A DNA stretch of 64,000 bases, taken from assembly GCF_030317035.1 (NCBI RefSeq), contig NZ_JASZYK010000008.1, positions 62,001-126,000 on the forward strand, in the 5' to 3' direction. Positions 8,380-16,623 of the stretch are shown in pieces; the stretch's first letter is position 1; each line of letters opens with the position of its first letter. Made by a program: the position numbers and the translations under genes. The notes below the pieces were generated by a model. It did not search any database, was not told where the DNA came from, and was given only the letters and a program-made list of their open reading frames with translations. This DNA comes from Variovorax sp. J22G73. GTDB lineage: Bacteria > Pseudomonadota > Gammaproteobacteria > Burkholderiales > Burkholderiaceae_C.

Positions 8380-8969
8380 TGCGTACCCCTCATTTGCGCA
8401 ACGGCGTCTTCGACCTGAATCACGTCCGCGAGCATCGCCAGATTCTCCAGGCTGGCCGCATGAAGGTGCGCCTGCGCGGTGTTGCAGGCGTCGGCCACCA
8501 CGGCCACGCTGTAGCCCAGGTCGCTCGCGTGGCGCGCGCCGTGCTCGACCACGTGGTTGGTCGCAATGCCCGCCACGTACAGCCGGCGCGCGCCGGTGGC
8601 GCGCACCGCCTCGTCGAGCCCGCTCTGCCAGAAGGGGTTGTTGCGCTTGTGGGTGACCACGGCCTCGCCCGGCAGCGGCGCCAGTTCGCTGAAGAATTCC
8701 GCGCCCCAGCTGCCCTCCTGCACCGCGCCGGTCTCGGCCACGCGGCGGAACAGCGTGCAGTTGCGCAGGCAGTCCGCGTAGTCCGGTGCGAAGGCGATGC
8801 GCACGAAGATCACCGGCACGCCGTTGGCGCGCGCCGCCGCGATCAACCGCGCCGCCGAGGCGATGAGGCGCGGGCGTGCCGGGTCGTCGGCGGCCACGCC
8901 CACGCGCACCTTGCCGTCGGCGTGCAGCACGTCGTTCTGGTAGTGCATGGCCAGCAGCGCGGCCTTCAC
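8376..8969 (-). CDS. Isochorismatase/cysteine-hydrolase fold protein lacking the usual catalytic residues
   Basis: A 197-residue protein with the isochorismatase-like fold. The family triad is Asp, Lys, Cys. Here the Asp position reads His (AMHYQND, His9), Lys108 is kept (THKRNNPF), and the Cys position reads Val (GIATNHVVEHG, Val140). It therefore should not work as a normal cysteine amidase. It could be a hydro-lyase or isochorismatase-type enzyme, or a binding protein. The GTG start at 8969 overlaps the small-subunit stop, and its own stop overlaps the SDR start, so it is embedded in the oxygenase operon. The substrate is unknown. Confidence 0.75.
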   Translation of the reverse strand: MKAALLAMHYQNDVLHADGKVRVGVAADDPARPRLIASAARLIAAARANGVPVIFVRIAFAPDYADCLRNCTLFRRVAETGAVQEGSWGAEFFSELAPLPGEAVVTHKRNNPFWQSGLDEAVRATGARRLYVAGIATNHVVEHGARHASDLGYSVAVVADACNTAQAHLHAASLENLAMLADVIQVEDAVAQMRGTQ

Positions 8970-9451
8970 ATGAACACCTGCAGGGCTTCGTGCGGCGCGT
9001 CGCAGTTGACGAGGTCGATGCGCTTGGTCTGCATGAGAAAGCCCTCTTCGTGCTTTCGCAGCGTGTGCAGCACGCTGCCGCCGAAGACGCGCTGCTCGGT
9101 CTTGCGCCACTCCAGCAGCATGAAGGTGGAGCGCACGACGCAGCCCGCCTCGTCGCGCGATTCGAGGCCGATGTTGCCCAGCACATGCACGGTGCGCGTC
9201 ACCGGCTGCTGCGAGTAGGCCCGCGCCTGGTCGAGCCGCCGCGCGCGCATCGAGCGCAGCAGCGCGTCTTCGCAGAACAGCGAGGCATGGTTGAGGTGGT
9301 CGGCCTGCCCGTGTACCAGCGGCACCCAGTACAGGCCGTCGGGCGTGAAGAGCTTCTGCCACTCGTCCCAGCGGTGCTCGTCGAGCAGGCGCGCCTCGTG
9401 GTGCAGGAACTGCGTGATGTGCTGCTGCTCTTGCCAGTCGGTGAAGTTCAT
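8966..9451 (-). CDS. Aromatic-ring-hydroxylating dioxygenase, small (beta) subunit
   Basis: A 161-residue beta subunit of a Rieske non-heme iron dioxygenase, with the NTF2-like fold. The N-terminal FLHHEARLLDEHRWDEW and the central DGLYWVP are typical. The subunit is structural and stabilises the alpha hexamer. The ATG at 9451 overlaps the large-subunit stop (ATGA), giving the family length; the more upstream in-frame start is rejected. Its own stop overlaps the GTG of the next gene. Gene order large then small subunit is normal for these enzymes. Confidence 0.92.
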   Translation of the reverse strand: MNFTDWQEQQHITQFLHHEARLLDEHRWDEWQKLFTPDGLYWVPLVHGQADHLNHASLFCEDALLRSMRARRLDQARAYSQQPVTRTVHVLGNIGLESRDEAGCVVRSTFMLLEWRKTEQRVFGGSVLHTLRKHEEGFLMQTKRIDLVNCDAPHEALQVFM

Positions 9452-10809
9452 GCCTTGTCTCCCGCATCTGCGCTCATGTAAGACGCCCACGCCGCGAACA
9501 TGTTGCGCGACGGCATCTCACTGTTGCCGTTGGAGGCGCGGCCGCCCGGCAGCGGCTGGTCGCGGCCGGCCGCGCGGTGCATGCTCACCCAGTCGCCGCC
9601 GTCGGAGCCCAGGCCTTCCTGCACGCGGTTGTACGCCTCCAGGTCGTCGGGCATCACGTTGGACGAGGGCGAGTTGACGATGTTGGTGTACTTCAGCGTG
9701 CGCTGGAAGGTGGCCTCCGGCGCGCCCTTCAGCCGGAAGCTGAAGATCTCGACCAGCGTGCGGTCCACCGACAGCGGCCGTATCACGCGAATCTGCTGGA
9801 ACGAGGTGTGCGGCGAGCAGCTCGGGTACACGATGGTGTTGTGCCGGTTCACGCGCAGGATGGCGTCGGCGCGCTCGACGCCCTGCGCGGCCTCCAGCGA
9901 TGCCACGTAGGCCAGGCTCACCGGGTCGGTCGGCGGCACGAAGATGCCTTCCATGAAGCCGTGGCCGTTGTCGTAGCCCTTCAACTCCAGCTTCTCCCAG
10001 AAATCGAGCGGCTCGCCGTTGCCGTCGACGATCACCACCTCGAAGGGCTTGGGCGTGCCGGCGGGCATGGCCGCGTACTCTTCCTTGGCGGCGCGCCACG
10101 ACGACTCGTGCGTGGCCACGGCGTGGATGGTGTCGTGCAGGTTCTCGAAGAAGATCTTCCAGTTGTTGCGCTGGATCACGCGCTGCACGCCGCCCGCCAC
10201 TTCCACTTCGCCGTCGGGCGCGCGGTCGCAGAAGTTGTCGAGCGAGGTGGCCACGCCGCCCAGGAAGTCTTTCAGCGCCGGCCCTTCCGTCGACAGGCTC
10301 GCGAACACGAAGCCGCGGTGCGTGGCCACGCGCGCCACCTTACGCACGCCGTACTGCGGGTCTTTCAGGTCGAGCGCGGTGTCTTCGTAGCCGCTGCGCA
10401 GCGGCACCGACAGCAGGCTGCCGTCGCACTTGAAGGTCCAGCCGTGGTACAGGCAGCGCAGGAACTTGCCGGCGCTGCCGCTGCCGTCGGGCACGATCTT
10501 CGCGCCCTTGTGCGGGCAGCGGTTGAACAGCACGTGCACCTCCCCATCGGTGTGCCGCAGCATCACCACGGGTTCGCGGCCCAGGCGGGTGGTGAAGTAG
10601 TCGCCGGGGTTGGGCACCTGGCTCTCGTGGCCGACGTAGAGCCAGGCCTGGCCGAAGACGCGGTCCATCTCCAGCTCGAAGATGGCGGGGTCGGTGTAGA
10701 CGCGCTTGTGCACGCGGTCGGGCTGCACCAGCGCCTGGACGTCGATCGGGGCCGCGGAGGCGACCGGAACGATAGGGATCACATGGGTTGTCGGATTCAC
10801 GGGATTCAT
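9448..10809 (-). CDS. Aromatic-ring-hydroxylating dioxygenase, large (alpha) subunit
   Basis: The 453-residue catalytic subunit. The Rieske [2Fe-2S] ligands are visible as CPHKGAK and CLYHGW (CxH...CxxH). The mononuclear iron site is ENLHDTIHAVATH, which carries the bridging Asp and two His ligands. An AGGAGA ribosome-binding site lies about 8 bases before the ATG. It should add both atoms of O2 to an aromatic ring, using electrons from the reductase gene just upstream. No ferredoxin gene is present, so this is a two-component (reductase plus oxygenase) system as in benzoate or anthranilate dioxygenases. The aromatic substrate cannot be told from sequence. Confidence 0.93.
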   Translation of the reverse strand: MNPVNPTTHVIPIVPVASAAPIDVQALVQPDRVHKRVYTDPAIFELEMDRVFGQAWLYVGHESQVPNPGDYFTTRLGREPVVMLRHTDGEVHVLFNRCPHKGAKIVPDGSGSAGKFLRCLYHGWTFKCDGSLLSVPLRSGYEDTALDLKDPQYGVRKVARVATHRGFVFASLSTEGPALKDFLGGVATSLDNFCDRAPDGEVEVAGGVQRVIQRNNWKIFFENLHDTIHAVATHESSWRAAKEEYAAMPAGTPKPFEVVIVDGNGEPLDFWEKLELKGYDNGHGFMEGIFVPPTDPVSLAYVASLEAAQGVERADAILRVNRHNTIVYPSCSPHTSFQQIRVIRPLSVDRTLVEIFSFRLKGAPEATFQRTLKYTNIVNSPSSNVMPDDLEAYNRVQEGLGSDGGDWVSMHRAAGRDQPLPGGRASNGNSEMPSRNMFAAWASYMSADAGDKA

Positions 10810-10833
10810 GGGGGTAGGTCTCCTGAAGCGTCG

Positions 10834-11823
10834 TCAGATGTCGAGCACCAGCTGCGGCGTCTTCGCGCGCGACACGCAGGTGCAGATGGTCTTGCCGTCC
10901 GCCTTCTCGCGCGGACTCAGGTTGTGGTCGCGGTGGTCGGGCACGCCCTCGACCACGTCGACGGCGCACACGCCGCAGTCGCCCTGTCGGCAGTCGTACA
11001 GCGGATCGAGCCCGGCGGCGATGAGCACGTCGAGCAGGCTTTGTTCGGGCGCCACCGTCAGCGTCTTGCCCGAGCGCAGCGTGCGCACCTCGAAGGGCGC
11101 GTCGCCGGCCTGCTCGAGCGCACCCGCGAAGAGCTCGAAATGCACGTGGTCGTCGGGCCAGCGCAGCGTTCGGGCGGTGTCGACCACCGCCTGCACCATG
11201 CCGCGCGGGCCGCACACATGCAGGTGGCGCCCCGGCACGGGCGAAGCGAGCACCGCGCGCAGGTCGAGCCCGCGCGACGGGTCGCCACCGTCGTGCACCA
11301 GCGTGCCGCCGAGCGCGCGCACCTCGTCGATGTAGGCCGTGGCCTGTTCGCTGCGCGTGGCGTAGAAGAAGTCGAAGGCCCGGCCTTCGGCGGCCAGTGC
11401 GCGCGCCATGCAGAGCAGCGGCGTGATGCCGATGCCGCCCGCGACCAACAAGGGCGCGGCGCTGCCCGTGTGCAGCGCGAAGTCGTTGCGCGGCGCGTGC
11501 GCGCGCAGCTCGGCGCCCTGCACCAGCTGGTGCATCCAGGCCGAACCGCCCGCGCCCTGCGGCTCGTGCAGCACCGCGATCTCGCAGCGGTCCGATCCGT
11601 CGTGCGGCTTCGCGAGCGAGTACGCGCGCTGCCCGCCGCGCCCGTTCGGCTGCGTCACCTGCACGCTCAAATGCGCGCCGGGCGCGAACGGCGGCAAGGG
11701 CGCGCCGTTGGCGCTGCGCAGCACGAAGGCCTTGATGGCCGGCGTGAGCGCGGTCACCGCGTGCACGACCAACGCCAGCTGCAGATCCAGATTCAGTTCC
11801 GGCATGTCGCCCGCGCCGTTCAT
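10834..11823 (-). CDS. Oxygenase reductase, PDR/VanB type (FMN, NAD, 2Fe-2S)
   Basis: A 329-residue phthalate-dioxygenase-reductase-like protein. In order it has a flavin domain (RAYSLAKP), an NAD domain (GGIGITPLL) and a C-terminal plant-type [2Fe-2S] domain with CRQGDCGVC and a distant CTC. It moves electrons from NADH to the Rieske subunit. The ATG at 11823 overlaps the stop of the dienelactone hydrolase gene by ATGA. A gap of 24 bases separates it from the large-subunit gene. Having flavin and iron-sulfur on one chain explains the lack of a separate ferredoxin. Confidence 0.92.
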   Translation of the reverse strand: MNGAGDMPELNLDLQLALVVHAVTALTPAIKAFVLRSANGAPLPPFAPGAHLSVQVTQPNGRGGQRAYSLAKPHDGSDRCEIAVLHEPQGAGGSAWMHQLVQGAELRAHAPRNDFALHTGSAAPLLVAGGIGITPLLCMARALAAEGRAFDFFYATRSEQATAYIDEVRALGGTLVHDGGDPSRGLDLRAVLASPVPGRHLHVCGPRGMVQAVVDTARTLRWPDDHVHFELFAGALEQAGDAPFEVRTLRSGKTLTVAPEQSLLDVLIAAGLDPLYDCRQGDCGVCAVDVVEGVPDHRDHNLSPREKADGKTICTCVSRAKTPQLVLDI

Positions 11824-13103
11824 CCGAGCGGCAGCGCGGGGTCGGCGATGGTCAGCGCGGTCGACTTCGCCCAGCGCGGCATCAGCGTGTTGGACGCCAG
11901 CGTTTCGTCCACCAGCTTGCGCGCGGTTTCAGCGCCAGCCACGGGCAGGCCCTTGGGGTCGAGCAGGCCGATCTGCACCAGCACGCTGGCCTGGTCCCAG
12001 TAGATGTGCTCGTGGTACAGCTTGTCGCCGCGAAACTTGACGATGGCCACCAGCGGAATTTCCACCGCCTTGCCGGTGGGCGCGATGCCCGGCAGCATCC
12101 AGTCGATTTCCACCGTGTGGGTGAAGCAGAACAGCATCTCGTCGACGATCTGCGTGGCGCCCACGGTGCGCGAGATGGGCGTGAGCCGCGTGTCGGGCGG
12201 CGTGGTCGGAATGAAGTGGTGCTTGTAGAAGCGCGACAGCTCCTTCGCGCCCACGCCGCCGGTCATGGTCGGGATGTGGTTGACGTAGGGCTCGCTCACC
12301 ATCGTGCCCATGGTGGCGACCACGTCGCGCGTGGCGAACTCGTACTCGCAGTGCTTGTCCCACAGCGCCGACAGGTCGTACACCGGACCGATCGCTTCCT
12401 TGAAAAGGGCCATGGAGCGCTGGTGCGCCATGAGCGTGGAGGGCTTGTCGAAGTGCTCGCCGCCGGTGCGCGCGAAGGCATGGTCGACGCCGGGGTACAC
12501 GTACATCTGCGCGCCCGGCTTGCCTGGGGTGTTGGCAAAGGCTTCCAGCACCTGCGCGCGTGCTTCGGGCGGGCAGAACGGGTCGAGCTCGGCGAAGTGC
12601 AAGGCGATGGGGCACTCGATGCGCGGCACCAGGTCGAGCGCGCCCTCGATGCCCACGCCGTAGTAGCCCACGGCCGCGTCCACGCCCGAGTGCGCGGCCG
12701 CCATGTAGGCCAGCTTGCCGCCCAGGCAGAAGCCCAGCGCGCCCACCTTGCCGGTGCAGGCCGGGTGCGCGCGCAGCGCCTTCACGCTGGCCGTGACGTC
12801 GGCGATGCCGGCGGCCAGGTCGAACTTCTGGAAGAAACCGAAGGCACGCTGCCACTCCTCGGGCGAATAGCCCAGGTCGACGTTCGGCTCCTGGCGCCAG
12901 AACAGGTCGGGCGCGAGCACCACGTAGCCCTCTTCGGCGTAGAGGTCCGCCACCTCGCGCACGTAGTCGTTGATGCCGAAGATCTCCTGGCACAGCACGA
13001 TGCCGGGGCCGCGACCCGAGGCCGGCAGGGCCAGGTAGCCGCGGAAGGTGCCGGTGCCATCGCCGGCGGGAATGTCGATGGAATTCTTGCTGTGGTCGCT
13101 CAT
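11820..13103 (-). CDS. Dienelactone hydrolase fused to a SnoaL/NTF2-like domain
   Basis: A 427-residue fusion and the first gene of the ring-hydroxylation operon. Residues about 1-240 form a dienelactone hydrolase with catalytic Cys in GFCLGGK, Asp in AELDPF and His in GVDHAF. Residues about 250-427 form a SnoaL-like domain (LWDKHCEYEF, LSRFYKHHF, YWDQASVLVQIG). The first part would open a lactone made after ring cleavage; the second may isomerise or bind the product. The ATG at 13103 is chosen because the hydrolase fold begins there; an upstream extension reads through the promoter palindrome. Single-domain dienelactone hydrolases are about 235 residues. Confidence 0.85.
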   Translation of the reverse strand: MSDHSKNSIDIPAGDGTGTFRGYLALPASGRGPGIVLCQEIFGINDYVREVADLYAEEGYVVLAPDLFWRQEPNVDLGYSPEEWQRAFGFFQKFDLAAGIADVTASVKALRAHPACTGKVGALGFCLGGKLAYMAAAHSGVDAAVGYYGVGIEGALDLVPRIECPIALHFAELDPFCPPEARAQVLEAFANTPGKPGAQMYVYPGVDHAFARTGGEHFDKPSTLMAHQRSMALFKEAIGPVYDLSALWDKHCEYEFATRDVVATMGTMVSEPYVNHIPTMTGGVGAKELSRFYKHHFIPTTPPDTRLTPISRTVGATQIVDEMLFCFTHTVEIDWMLPGIAPTGKAVEIPLVAIVKFRGDKLYHEHIYWDQASVLVQIGLLDPKGLPVAGAETARKLVDETLASNTLMPRWAKSTALTIADPALPLG

Positions 13104-13166
13104 CGGGTGTCTCTGGAGTGGTGGGGTTCGGCGGCGATTCTGTGGACCGGCCCGCGCCGCTGTCTG

Positions 13167-13203
13167 TCCATTTCGTGCAGCCGGCGGCGCTGCACGAAAT
13201 GGA
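13167..13203. promoter_or_regulatory. Perfect 15-bp inverted repeat in the divergent promoter region
   Basis: TCCATTTCGTGCAGC (13167-13181) pairs exactly with its complement at 13189-13203 across a 7-base loop. Looser outer arms (CTGTGG at 13140, CCACAG at 13224) extend the symmetry to about 90 bases. It lies between the dienelactone hydrolase operon and the binding-protein gene, so it could be an operator for both or a stem-loop in the leader. AraC proteins usually bind direct repeats, so another regulator may be involved. Confidence 0.55.
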
Positions 13204-13304
13204 TAGCCGCGCGCCGGCGCGGCCCACAGACTGCGGCCTGTTTCGCCCGACCGGCCCATTCCTTTCCACCTTCAACAACGTCCCCTTTCGAGGAGCTTCT
13301 TCCG

Positions 13305-14510
13305 ATGTCCATGCCGCAGGAATTCCCCAGAACCGCCCTTGGCGCGCTCGCCCTCATGGCGTGCGCGCTGGCCTTGCCCACGCATGCACAGGCACAGGCG
13401 CAGACCGTGAAGGTCGGCCTTGCCATGGACCTGTCGGGCCCCTTCGCCGTCGGCGGCGCCGAGGCCAAGGCCGGCTTCGCCGTGGCGATGAAGCAGCTGG
13501 GCGGCAAGCTCGGCGGCGTGCCGGTCGAGTACGTGGAGGCCGACACCGCCGGCAACCCCGAGACCGCCCGCCAGGCCGTGGACCGCATGCTGCTGCGCGA
13601 CAAGATCGACCTGTTCAGCGGCCCGGTCGGCTCATCGGTCGCGCTGGCCGTGGGCCCGCCGCTGTTCGCGGCCAAGGTGCCCTACCTGTCGAGCAACACC
13701 GGGCCCAGCGACTACTCGGGCGCGCGCTGCAACCCGTACTTCTTCGGCGCCTCGTACCCCAACGACGCGTACCACGAGGCCGCCGGCAAGTTCGCCACCG
13801 ACAAGGCCTTCAAGAAGGTGGCGCTCATCGCGCCCAGCTACCCCGGCGGCAAGGACGCCATCAACGGCTTCAAGCGCACCTTCAAGGGCACCGTGGGCGA
13901 CGAGCTGTACACCAAGCTCGGCCAGCTCGACTACTCCGCGGAGCTGGCGCAGATTCGCGCGTCGAAGCCCGACGCGCTCTACTTCTTCCTTCCGGGCGCC
14001 ATGGGCGTGAGCTTCATCAAGCAGTTCGTGGGCGCGGGGCTGTCCAAGGATGTGGCGCTGATCTCCACCGCCTTCTCGGCCGACGAGGACATGATCCCGG
14101 CCGTCGGCGAGCCCATGCTGGGCCTGTTCAACACCGCGCACTGGTCCTTCGACCTCGACAACCCGGCCAACAAGCGCTTCGTGGCGGACTTTCGGGCGCA
14201 GAACAACGGCCGCAACCCGTCGTTCTACGCCGGCCAGGCCTACGACGTGCTCATGGCCATGGACGCGGCCGTGCGCGACGTGGGCGGCAAGGTGGCCGAC
14301 CGGCCCGCGCTGCTGAAAGCGATCAAGGCGGCGAACTACAAGTCGGTGCGCGGCGACTTCCGCTACGGCGCCAACAACTTCCCGATCCAGAACTACTACC
14401 TGCGCGTGATCGGCAAGGACGCGAACGGGCGCATCGCGAACAAGGTGATCGGCACGGTGCTGCAGAACTACCAGGACACGTCCGCGGCCTTGTGTGCAAT
14501 GAAGTCCTGA
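13305..14510 (+). CDS. ABC transporter substrate-binding protein, branched-chain amino acid (LivK) type
   Basis: A 401-residue periplasmic binding protein of the Leu/Ile/Val family. Many members in soil proteobacteria bind aromatic acids. A Sec signal peptide covers about residues 1-33 (hydrophobic core ALGALALMACALAL, then AQA cleavage). The mature part starts TVKVGLAMDLSGPF. An AGGAG site (13291-13295) lies 9 bases before the ATG at 13305. It is divergent from the ring-hydroxylation operon and shares its promoter region, so it probably captures that operon's substrate (inference). No permease or ATPase genes lie nearby, so the rest of the transporter must be encoded elsewhere. Confidence 0.88.
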   Translation: MSMPQEFPRTALGALALMACALALPTHAQAQAQTVKVGLAMDLSGPFAVGGAEAKAGFAVAMKQLGGKLGGVPVEYVEADTAGNPETARQAVDRMLLRDKIDLFSGPVGSSVALAVGPPLFAAKVPYLSSNTGPSDYSGARCNPYFFGASYPNDAYHEAAGKFATDKAFKKVALIAPSYPGGKDAINGFKRTFKGTVGDELYTKLGQLDYSAELAQIRASKPDALYFFLPGAMGVSFIKQFVGAGLSKDVALISTAFSADEDMIPAVGEPMLGLFNTAHWSFDLDNPANKRFVADFRAQNNGRNPSFYAGQAYDVLMAMDAAVRDVGGKVADRPALLKAIKAANYKSVRGDFRYGANNFPIQNYYLRVIGKDANGRIANKVIGTVLQNYQDTSAALCAMKS

Positions 14511-14553
14511 GCAAGGCGCAGCGTCGGCCGCACCTTGCGCCGGCGCTGTGCCC

Positions 14554-15606
14554 TCAGTGCCTTGCGGCTGGCGCGCTCAAGGTGTCCCGCGACGTATCCC
14601 TCGGCAACTGCCCGAAGCGCTCGCGATAGCACGCGGCAAAGCGGCTCAGGTGCGAGAAGCCGCAGTTCAGTGCCACCTCGGTCACGCTGGCGCCGTCGTT
14701 GCGCGCCAGTTGCGCATGCGCGGCGTCCAGGCGCATGTTGCGCAGCACCTCGCCGGGCGACAGGTCGCGGTAGCGCTTGAAGAGCAATGCCAGGCCGCGG
14801 CGCGTCACGTCCGCGGCCTGGGCCACGTCTTCGAGCGACAGCGGCATGTCGAGCCGCTCGCGCATGAACTCCTCGGCCCGGCGCAGCTGGCGCAGGCTGC
14901 TTTCCTCGGACCCGCGCCGCGCATCGGCGTGCCGCTGCAGCACCGAGTTGGGCCGGTGGCACAGCAGGTAGAGCATGAGGTTGTCCTCGCAGTGCGCGAG
15001 CCAGCGCGGGTCGAAGTTTGCGGAATGTGCTGAGTTGGCGGAATGGGCAAAGTCGCTCGCCGGCAGCAGCGACGCCAGGCTCGCGACCATGCGGCACCAC
15101 TGCGTGCCGGCGGCGTCGTCGAGGCGAAAAGGCATCTCGAAATCGATCTCGCCCACGCTGTCGGTGCCGCGCAGCGCGAAGGCGTGGCGCGCCACCTCTT
15201 GCAGCCGGCTGAGCTCGATCTTTAGCATGAGCTGCTCGCAGTCCGCGTGCCAGCGCAGGCGCACCGGCTTGTGCGCCGAAATGACGGCGCCCTGCCCCGG
15301 GTGGATCTGCAGCGTCTGCCCGCCGGTGTGAACGTCGGCATGGCCGCGCAGCGGCATCTGCACCAGCACGAAGTTGCCGAGCGCGTCGGGCTCGATGTCG
15401 ACATCGCAGCCGTAGCGCAGGATGCACAACGACAGTGCGCTCATCTCGGCGCGGCAGAACACGGCGTCGACGCTGCCGCGGCCCCACACGCTGCGGTGCG
15501 GCTTGAGTTCGCGGGACACGCGCGCGTGCGTGTCGTCCGCCTCGCGCGAGCGGAAGACCTCGCGCCCGTACAAGGGGGACAGCTGCTGGCTCGACCATGC
15601 GTCCAT
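14554..15606 (-). CDS. AraC family transcriptional regulator
   Basis: A 350-residue regulator with an N-terminal AraC_binding_2 domain (about 40-200; GNFVLVQMPL, GQGAVISAHKP) and a C-terminal double helix-turn-helix (about 250-340; LEDVAQAADV, VTEVALNCGFSHLSRF). This architecture is common in activators of aromatic dioxygenase operons. A linker repeat HSANSAHSAN occurs near residue 195. An AGGAG site ends 5 bases before the ATG at 15606; a GTG two codons upstream overlaps that site and is rejected. It is convergent with the binding-protein gene and is the likely regulator of the neighbouring catabolic genes. Confidence 0.9.
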   Translation of the reverse strand: MDAWSSQQLSPLYGREVFRSREADDTHARVSRELKPHRSVWGRGSVDAVFCRAEMSALSLCILRYGCDVDIEPDALGNFVLVQMPLRGHADVHTGGQTLQIHPGQGAVISAHKPVRLRWHADCEQLMLKIELSRLQEVARHAFALRGTDSVGEIDFEMPFRLDDAAGTQWCRMVASLASLLPASDFAHSANSAHSANFDPRWLAHCEDNLMLYLLCHRPNSVLQRHADARRGSEESSLRQLRRAEEFMRERLDMPLSLEDVAQAADVTRRGLALLFKRYRDLSPGEVLRNMRLDAAHAQLARNDGASVTEVALNCGFSHLSRFAACYRERFGQLPRDTSRDTLSAPAARH

Positions 15607-15783
15607 GGACACTCCTGCGGATCAAGGTGGGGAAACTGACTCTCGGGCGACTCTGCGGGTCGATGCCGGAATCTACGTCCGTGCGCCGCCCGCCGCCATG
15701 GGATTTGCCCGGGCGGCACGACCCCCGCCGCAAGAAGCTTGCCCGCACGCCGCCGCCGCACCCGCCAGTCGCGCAACCCCCGC

Positions 15784-16608
15784 TCAGCTGTTGGCCGCGG
15801 CGTCCAGGATCAGCTCGGTGATCTCGTTCGGGTGCGAGATCAGCGCCAGGTGGCTGGCGGGCAGCTCGATGGTGGTCGCCTTCATGCGCCTGGCCAGGAA
15901 GCGCTCCAGCTCGGGGTCGATGGTGCGGTCGTGCGTGGACACCTGGTACCAGCTCGGCTTGCTGCGCCAGGCGGCCACGGTGGTGCGCCCGCTGAACAGG
16001 TTGGTCGAAATGCGCCCCTGCACCGCATACAGCACCCGGGCCTGTGCGGGATCGATGTCGCCGGCAAAGTCGCGCAGGAAGGCTTCTTCGCTCAGTTGCG
16101 CGAAGCCGCCCGAGGTGACGAGGCCGCTGCTGGCCGGTGGCTTGGGAAACTTCGCGGCCAGCGCCGCGAAGTCTTCGCCCGCGTCGGGGGCGCGCGCCGA
16201 GACGTACACCAGCGCCGACACCTCCGGTGCCAGACCCGCCTCGCTGATGACCATGCCGGCCCACGAGTGGCCGACCAGCACGGTGGGCCCGTCCTGCAGG
16301 GCCAGGATGCGGCGCGTGGCCTCGACGTCGTCGGCCAGCGAGGTCAGCGGGTTCTGCACCGCGGTGGCCTTCAGGCCGGCCGCCTGCAGCCGGCCGATGA
16401 CCTCGCTCCAGCAGGAGCCGTCGGCGTAGGCGCCGTGCACCAGCACCACGTTGCGCACGCGCGTGCCGGTGTTGCGGCGGGGGCGGGCTTCGGCCCGCGT
16501 GCCCTGCCAAGCCTGCGAGGCCTGCGGCGCTTGGGCCATGGCCGATGCGGCCAGCAGCGCGGCCGTGCCGCCTGCCAGGGTCGCCGAGAAAGCGCGTCTG
16601 TTGATCAT
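15784..16608 (-). CDS. Exported alpha/beta hydrolase (esterase)
   Basis: A 274-residue alpha/beta hydrolase with a signal peptide (NRRAFSATLAGGTAALLAAS, then AMAQA), with a twin-arginine-like start. The oxyanion loop VLVHGAYADGS and the nucleophile elbow GHSWAG are clear. The acid is probably the Asp of STHDRTIDPE and the base the His of ASHLALISH. It resembles the salicylate/methyl-ester esterase group often annotated EstC-like. It would act in the periplasm on a small ester. It lies 15 bases before the DUF4148 gene on the same strand, with no clear link to the AraC gene. Confidence 0.85.
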   Translation of the reverse strand: MINRRAFSATLAGGTAALLAASAMAQAPQASQAWQGTRAEARPRRNTGTRVRNVVLVHGAYADGSCWSEVIGRLQAAGLKATAVQNPLTSLADDVEATRRILALQDGPTVLVGHSWAGMVISEAGLAPEVSALVYVSARAPDAGEDFAALAAKFPKPPASSGLVTSGGFAQLSEEAFLRDFAGDIDPAQARVLYAVQGRISTNLFSGRTTVAAWRSKPSWYQVSTHDRTIDPELERFLARRMKATTIELPASHLALISHPNEITELILDAAANS

Positions 16609-16623
16609 GGGGCGCTCCGGGGC

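Noticed and set aside
13104..13259. An upstream extension of the dienelactone hydrolase
   Set aside because: It reads through the promoter palindrome and has no similarity to the family; the fold begins at the ATG at 13103.
15607..15612. GTG at 15612 as the start of the AraC gene
   Set aside because: It overlaps the AGGAG ribosome-binding site; the ATG at 15606 has ideal spacing.
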